From: Candidatus Brocadiaceae bacterium
GTDB lineage: Bacteria > Planctomycetota > Brocadiia > SM23-32
Direction: 5' to 3'
Length of the DNA stretch: 6,896 nt
Assembly (NCBI GenBank): GCA_003567495.1
Contig: PWZK01000130.1
Location: forward strand, 1 to 6,896
A program made the position numbers and the translations under genes. The notes under the pieces are model-generated. The model was given only the letters and a program-made list of their open reading frames with translations, was not told where the DNA came from and did no database searches. This document shows positions 1 through 5,500 of this stretch, one piece after another. Within the stretch, counting starts at the first letter, position 1; the number at the start of each line of letters is the position of its first letter.

Positions 1-1
1 A

Positions 2-976
2 CTCGCTTCGCTGATCCTGATGGAAGATGTAAAACATGAGCAGCTCTTGATGCTGACATTCTCCAGGGCGGCGGCGACTGAGTTCAAGAAACGCCTCCAT
101 GGGCTCATTGGCACTGCCGCAGAATTAATCCAGAGCAACGAAGGTTTCAGGCTGCGGGATATTTCAGAGATCAGGTTCTTTCTGAATCACCTGTCAATGG
201 ATGATCCCGTCAGTCCAACGATCGGTGATGATACCTGGAAAACGGCAAAAAGAGAACTGAAAGCCGATTTTGGCGGTAGCGAAATGCTAGAAACTTGCCA
301 AAATATCATTCGTGATTTCGAAGTTGTTTCACCGAAACAAAAATATAAAACCGATTTCGATGTGTTTTTGGACGAGTCAGGGCTTGAGTATTTTTACCCG
401 GAATCACGAGAAACCATCCTGGCTTCAACAATTCATAAAGCCAAAGGCAGGGAGTATGATAATGTTTATCTTCTGCTGGATGGCTGCAGAATGAACACGG
501 AGGAAAAAAAACGCCTGATTTATGTGGCGATGACCCGGGCAAAAAGCAATCTGACAATCCACCTGAACGACTTGTATCTGGACCGGATTCGGGTGGAAAA
601 TATGTCCCGTGCAGTTTGCCGGACGAAATACGGGCCGCCTGGTAAACTGACCGTGCATCTGGGACATAAGGACGTCGTGCTGGATTATTTTTACAGTCGC
701 CAGCATGTACTTGGACGCTTGCAAAGCGGAGCACCCTTAGTTTACCGCGATGGATTTTTTCATACGGAACAGGGAAACCGGATCCTTAAGCCTTCTCAGA
801 GTTTTCGAGATAAGCTGCAAGATTTGGGTAAAGACGGGTATATGCCCGGACAGGCCAAAGTCAACTTTATCGTTTACTGGAAGAAAAAGGAACCGGAAAG
901 GGAAGAAATAAAAATTGTTCTTCCGGAATTGCAGCTCGAAAGAAAACAATCCGGACAATCAGATAGTAAAAACTGA
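2..976 (+). CDS. C-terminal part of a UvrD-like (SF1A) helicase, 5' end outside the window, core motifs missing
   Basis: The frame is open from the first bases, so the gene begins upstream; the ATG at 20 is internal. Three things mark a UvrD/Rep-type DNA helicase: motif Ia (TFSRAAATEF, 56-85), motif V (TIHKAKGREY, about 428-457) and motif VI with the arginine finger (RLIYVAMTRAK, about 512-544). Such enzymes unwind DNA 3'-5' using ATP. The tail ending around IKIVLPELQLER resembles the end of very long RecQ-plus-UvrD fusion helicases of about 1600 residues; this is from memory. Only about 110 residues separate Ia from V, where the family has several hundred. The Walker B (DExQ), III (FRGA-type) and IV (NYRS-type) motifs are not there, and the apparent junction is near 116-127. 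The frame has stayed open, which fits an in-frame deletion. ATP hydrolysis by this module is therefore unlikely. It could be a pseudogene or a degenerate but structural domain. Confidence 0.8.
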   Translation, partial: LASLILMEDVKHEQLLMLTFSRAAATEFKKRLHGLIGTAAELIQSNEGFRLRDISEIRFFLNHLSMDDPVSPTIGDDTWKTAKRELKADFGGSEMLETCQNIIRDFEVVSPKQKYKTDFDVFLDESGLEYFYPESRETILASTIHKAKGREYDNVYLLLDGCRMNTEEKKRLIYVAMTRAKSNLTIHLNDLYLDRIRVENMSRAVCRTKYGPPGKLTVHLGHKDVVLDYFYSRQHVLGRLQSGAPLVYRDGFFHTEQGNRILKPSQSFRDKLQDLGKDGYMPGQAKVNFIVYWKKKEPEREEIKIVLPELQLERKQSGQSDSKN

Positions 977-1161
977 TTTGGAAGCTTTAACGAAAATCCT
1001 TTTCAATTTGACTGAAACCGAGGGAAATACCATAAAAAAAAGCCGGCTGGGAATTCTCTGCAAGGAAATCTCCGCAGCCCTGCGCCAAACATTTCCTTGC
1101 CGCCTTGAGAATTTGCAGCCAGCGTCCGGGGAACTGCGGAAAAGCCGCGGGAGCGTTAAAT

Positions 1162-1197
1162 GAATTGAGGTTCGATGTCTCAATTCTTTTGTCTTGT
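1162..1197 (+). terminator. Probable Rho-independent terminator
   Basis: GAATTGAG (1162-1169) and CTCAATTC (1179-1186) are perfect 8-base reverse complements separated by a 9-base loop. They are followed by TTTT and a further T-rich stretch (gtcttgtt). The stem is AT-rich and so only moderately stable, and it lies about 185 bases after the helicase stop codon. It would insulate the helicase transcript from the restriction operon. Confidence 0.55.
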
Positions 1198-1281
1198 TCC
1201 GAGGTAGGGGATCGAAACAGTTTTCACTGCTTTTTTCAAACAAAATGAATCCATATCCAATAGTCCACATAATCAGTAAAC

Positions 1282-1309
1282 TTGATTCTTGCTGTTATTT
1301 GAGTAGAAT
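1282..1309 (+). promoter_or_regulatory. Possible sigma70-type promoter for the nuclease/type IIG operon
   Basis: TTGATT (1282-1287) and TAGAAT (1304-1309) are separated by 16 bases, matching the -35 and -10 consensus at 4 of 6 and 5 of 6 positions. It lies downstream of the terminator and about 160 bases before the ATG at 1473, which would leave a long leader. The region is AT-rich, so a chance match is quite possible, and some Bacteroidota use a different -33/-7 signal. Confidence 0.25.
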
Positions 1310-1348
1310 ATGGTTGAAGCGTACATCCATCAGCCATAAATCAAGGTG

Positions 1349-1451
1349 TCCAGGAGATATTTCCTTTGCGGGATTGGATGCAGAAGCTCAGCGTGCTATT
1401 AGGGAATTTATGGCAAAAACAGTGCAGAATCTCAGCCAGAAGGCAGGATAA
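1349..1451 (+). pseudogene. Short coding-like remnant: C-terminal tail of an unidentified gene
   Basis: This frame reads GDISFAGLDAEAQRAIREFM and then a Lys/Gln-rich end, stopping at TAA 1449-1451. The composition is that of a folded, helical protein end. Upstream in the same frame (from a TTG at 1194) the translation is Ser/Cys/Ile-rich and does not look like a real protein, so only the last 35 or so residues look coding. The stop is 21 bases before the ATG of the nuclease gene, an operon-like distance. It may be the truncated last part of a lost first gene of the operon. No family is recognised. Confidence 0.25.
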
Positions 1452-1472
1452 TCATAATCCGGGGCAACGATC

Positions 1473-2561
1473 ATGGAGAATACAAAAGCCGGGATAAATC
1501 AGGAAACCGTCGAATTGTACATGCCCGATTTTCAGACCTTTCTTGCCATGGAGGGTAAAGAATGGCAGCAGGAAAGAAACCAGAAGGATGCTTTTTTTGA
1601 AGAGTATTTTACCAAATATGCGATGGATAGCCTTGATGAAGGCGTGCTGCGTGAGCTGATACATATACTATGGGCCTTCAACGGATGGACCAATAAGGAC
1701 TGGCTCCACGAACAAATGATGCTGAAGTCCGGCCTGCCGACAATTCGCAGCACATTCAAAAAGCTATTGTATGGAGCCGAACCTTTAGCCGAACGCTTCG
1801 ATGATATGCGAAACAATATTTTTATGATGGGAGCTGCATGTATCTCCGAAATACTTACGCATTTCAATCATAAAAAATACCCGATCTGGAACAGTCGAAG
1901 CCGGAAAGGTCTTTCTATCCTGGGCGTTCATGAAACACATCTCCCTAAATCAGCACAAATCAGCGGAAGGCAATATGAAGAATTTTGCTCACTGGTAGAA
2001 AACGTCCGTACTGAAATAGCCGATAAGCACCCGGAATTTACAGATCTTTTCCACCTCGATTTTTTTCTCTACTATATCTCCACACACGCCACGTCGGAAC
2101 CTGCCCCACCTGCTGGAAAAGGCACAACGGAAGATTTTGACCACGATCAAACAATCGAGCAAATACTGGAACTTGGTGATGGTCTTGGCTTTGACGTCCA
2201 AAAGGAATATAATGTAGCACGTGGATGCAGGGTCGATGCTATCTGGCGAAGTAAAGTGGCCAACCTGGGCACTATTGCTTACGCTTTTGAAGTGCACCGC
2301 AGGGGCAGCAGGGATTCGGCAATACTAAACCTTCAGCGGGTGCGCAGAGACCCTTCAATTCAGAAAGTCATTGTTGTTTCCATCAGTGATGAACTCCTTG
2401 CTTTTCGCGAAGAAATCTCTTCACTCGATGAATCATTCCGAAAATCGGTGGGGTACTTCAATGTCGACGACCTCCGGAGATCTTTAGAAAGCCTTGAACA
2501 GCTGAAAGATATCCTTCATACCCTCGGTCTTCTCCGCGTTGACATGCATCAAGATTCCTGA
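1473..2561 (+). CDS. Putative PD-(D/E)XK-like nuclease with an N-terminal restriction-associated module
   Basis: A 362-residue soluble protein. ATG 1473 is the first start after an in-frame TAA at 1455, and its ribosome binding site is weak. Residues 1-203 form an alpha-helical module with H130-FNHKKYPIWNSRSRKG and an ending like DFFLYYIS (196-203). Comparable segments (YPxWN, then a lone hydrophobic FLxY end) occur at the N-terminus of McrB-like and other restriction proteins, from memory. Residues 204-222 are a Pro/Ala/Thr linker. The C-terminal domain (about 223-362) carries CRVDAIW (Asp255), then AYAFEVHRRGS (Glu273, His275), then ILNLQ and KVIVVSIS. This pattern, D-x17-E-V-(Q/H)-x-x-G-S with a following NLQ helix, matches a PD-(D/E)XK-like family of predicted restriction endonucleases. 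The usual catalytic lysine is His here. It lies 18 bases upstream of the type IIG enzyme and is probably cotranscribed with it. The nuclease fold is likely; activity and role are inferred. It could instead be an inactive DNA-binding accessory. Confidence 0.7.
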   Translation: MENTKAGINQETVELYMPDFQTFLAMEGKEWQQERNQKDAFFEEYFTKYAMDSLDEGVLRELIHILWAFNGWTNKDWLHEQMMLKSGLPTIRSTFKKLLYGAEPLAERFDDMRNNIFMMGAACISEILTHFNHKKYPIWNSRSRKGLSILGVHETHLPKSAQISGRQYEEFCSLVENVRTEIADKHPEFTDLFHLDFFLYYISTHATSEPAPPAGKGTTEDFDHDQTIEQILELGDGLGFDVQKEYNVARGCRVDAIWRSKVANLGTIAYAFEVHRRGSRDSAILNLQRVRRDPSIQKVIVVSISDELLAFREEISSLDESFRKSVGYFNVDDLRRSLESLEQLKDILHTLGLLRVDMHQDS

Positions 2562-2565
2562 GAAT

Positions 2566-2572
2566 AAAAGAG
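2566..2572 (+). promoter_or_regulatory. Weak purine-rich ribosome binding site for the type IIG gene
   Basis: AAAAGAG lies 7 bases before the ATG at 2580, inside the 18-base gap after the TGA of the nuclease gene. It supports that ATG as the start and translation from a shared mRNA. It is a poor match to GGAGG. Confidence 0.4.
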
Positions 2573-2579
2573 CCAGAAT

Positions 2580-5500
2580 ATGATCGCTGAATTCATCCGG
2601 AATAAAAACCTCTTCTCCGAGTATTATCTCGACAACCGGTTGCCGGAACGACCGCAATGGTCGGAAAATTTTGAAAGCGCGCAAGCACAGCTCGCCGAAC
2701 TGCTGAAAAACACCCTCCCCTCGCTCCCCACGCTGAACGAAGCACAGACCCGGAGCGATTTTATCAACCCCGTCCTCGATGCGCTCGGCTGGCAATACGA
2801 CTCCGAAATTTCCTTCTCCGCCTTCGGAAAGAACTACTCCCCCGACTACGCGCTGTTCTTATCCGAAGAAGATAAACACAACGCACGTGCAACCGTTACC
2901 GAGCGCGAAGGTCCATGCGGACGGGACTACCTGGACCGCACGGCGGCACTGGCCGAAGCAAAATACTGGGAACGCCCGCTCGACCGCCGAAATGCGGAGC
3001 AGGACTCACGACGAGGTGAAGATGACGGCGTGCGTTTCCCGGAATCGCAGATCATCGACTACCTCCGAAACTCCGGCATCCGCTGGGGTATGCTCACCAA
3101 CGGACGTATCTGGCGGCTCTACCTGATCGAAAGCGATGTGTTCGAAACCCTCTACTACGAAGCGGACCTGCAGGCCATCCTGGAGTCCGGCGATTCGGAT
3201 GTTTTCAAGCGCTTTTACCTCTTCTTCCGAAAGGAATCGTTCGAACCGGACACCAAAGGCAAATGCTTCCTCGATCATCTCCGCGAAGGCAGCCGGCAAT
3301 ACGCCGCACGGGTCGAAGACAGCCTGAAAGAACGCGTATTCGACTCCGTCGTGCCCGCCATCGCCACCGGCTTCCTGGATTATCTCAAGCAGCAGAAAGG
3401 CCTGAACCCCGGACCGGAAGATCGCGAGGAACTTGACCGCCTCTACAGCGCCACGCTCCTGCTGCTCTACCGTCTGTTCTTCCTGCTCTACGCCGAGGCG
3501 CGCGACCTGCTCGCTGTGGGTGAGAGCGCCGGCTATATGGCACGCAGCCTTACCCAGCTCAAACAGAACATTTACCGTGCACTCTGTGACGGCACGCCGC
3601 TGGGTACCACTTCGACCGACTGGTGGGACGATCTGCGCAACCTCTTCCGCATTATCAACAGCGGCGATCCCGGTCTGAACGTCCCCCGGTACAACGGAGG
3701 TCTTTTCGCTCCCGACGGGCTGGGCGATCCGGACATCGGCCCGGCGGCCGGGTTCCTGGAGCAGAACGCCATATCCGACAAATATCTGGCCCGCGCCGTC
3801 ATGCTGCTCACGTGCCATGATGAGACCATCGGGGATTTTGCAAACAGCGAATTCATCGATTTCCGCGACCTGGGCGTGCGCCACCTCGGCTCGGTGTACG
3901 AGGGACTGCTCGAGTTCAAACTCAATATCTCCGATACCCACCTGACAAAGGCCACCGAAAAAGGTAAACCGGTCTGGAAACCCGCCGATTACCCCGAAGA
4001 TGCTGACCTTGCGCCAGGTGAACTCTACCTGACAAACGACAGGGCGGAACGCAAGGCGACCGGTTCGTATTATACCCCCGACTATATCGTCAACTACATC
4101 GTCAAAAACACCATCGGCCCGCAGATAGATGCCATTGAACAACAGCATGACCGGGCACTGGAGATAAAAAACGCCGCGGCGACGCCGAACAGCGGTTCGG
4201 TCCGGTCGCTGGAAGAAATACTCGAAGCGCTGCTCGAAGACAGACCGGCTGAAGAGACGGAAAACTCGCGCGAGCTGTGGAAAACACTCTCCTCCGAAGA
4301 CGAACAAAGAATTTTCCTGCTGAACCTCACCGGCGGCGTCCAGTCGGCACATGGGTATGATCCCATCACACGTGTGCTCGAGCTTAACGTGCTCGATCCG
4401 GCGCTTGGAAGCGGGCATTTTCTGGTCGGCGCGCTCGATTACCTGATGCAAAGGCTCGAGACGATGCTGAACGATTATCCCGATTCCCCTGTTTTCGACC
4501 GCTTGCGTGAGGACCGGTGCAGGATGCTGGGATCGCTTCAAAAACAGGGCATCGAGACCGACAGTGAACGCTTTACCGACCTCAATCTGCTGCGTCGGAT
4601 GGTGATGAAGCGGTGCCTCTACGGCGTTGACCTCAACCCCCTGGCGGTGGAACTGTCGAAACTCAGCCTCTGGCTCCACGCTTTCACCGCCGGCGCACCT
4701 CTGTCGTTTCTCGATCACCATATAAAGTGCGGCAACAGCCTGATCGGCGCCTCGCTCGACGACCTCCGGAAACGCGTTGACAGTGCCCCCGGACTGTTCC
4801 GGCTGCGCATGGAGCCGCTGGCCCGTGCCGTGGGCCACATGCTGACGGTGGCGGAGCTGAGTGATGCCAGTTTCGAGGACGTTGAACGCAGCCGCGAGGA
4901 ATACTGGAAGGCCGACGGGCGGGTCGAGGCGTACCGCGCGATGCTCGACAGCCTGACGGCGGAACATTTCGGCGTGGAGGACGCGAGCCATTTCATCGAC
5001 TACGGCATGGACATCGACCTGGAAAATTTCGACCGCAGCATAGATGAGTTCCCCGAAGAGGACAGAGAGCGTCTCGAGCAGGCACGCACGGAGGCCGACG
5101 AGCGGCGTTTCTTCCACTGGAACATCGAGTTTCCGGAGGTGTTTTTCGAGCGCTCCGACGGCGGCGTGCGGGAAAAAGGGGAAAAGGCGGGGTTCGACGC
5201 GGTGGTTGGCAATCCGCCATACGTGCGCCAGGAACAGCTCGGCGCGGACAAACCATACTACGAGACCGCCTATTACGTCTATAACGGTATCGCGGATATC
5301 TACGTTTATTTTTACGAGCGCGGACATCGGCTGCTGAAATCCGGCGGCCTGCTGGGCATGATCACCTCGAACAAATTCATGCGTTCAAATTATGGTGCGC
5401 CTTTGAGACAATTCCTTGGCGAGAGCTGCGGGCTGCGGCAAATCATCGACTTCGGCGACCTGCGGGTATTCGACGAAGTAACAGCCTATCCGGTCGTGGT

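Larger units (their letters stand above)
977..1472. other. Gene-poor spacer with decayed-looking coding fragments
   Basis: About 500 bases with no gene that can be supported end to end. A frame running from inside the helicase end to a TGA at 1161-1163 gives a plausible soluble C-terminal stretch (LTKILFNLTETEG, then ISAALRQTF), but it overlaps the helicase in another phase, has no convincing start and is not recognised. It stops right at the base of the terminator hairpin at 1162, as the end of a former gene might. A second fragment ends at 1451 and is listed separately. The spacer also holds the terminator and a possible promoter. It is most simply read as the scar between an eroding helicase gene and the downstream restriction operon. 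Confidence 0.5.

Noticed and set aside
306..734. - strand open frames opposite the helicase
   Set aside because: The + strand carries conserved helicase motifs V and VI here; the antisense frames show no domain.
1081..1097. TGCGCCAAACATT occurs here and again at 6643-6655
   Set aside because: A 13-base match somewhere in a window of this size is expected by chance at an appreciable rate, and the flanks do not align.
2779..3678. Several Ser/Thr/Arg-rich + strand frames
   Set aside because: They overlap the nuclease end of the type IIG gene in other phases and have the composition of shifted GC-rich codons.
3006..5327. A 773-residue open frame on the - strand
   Set aside because: It lies wholly antisense to the type IIG gene, whose catalytic motifs are all recognisable. 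Long antisense frames are expected opposite GC-rich genes, and this one has no recognisable domains.
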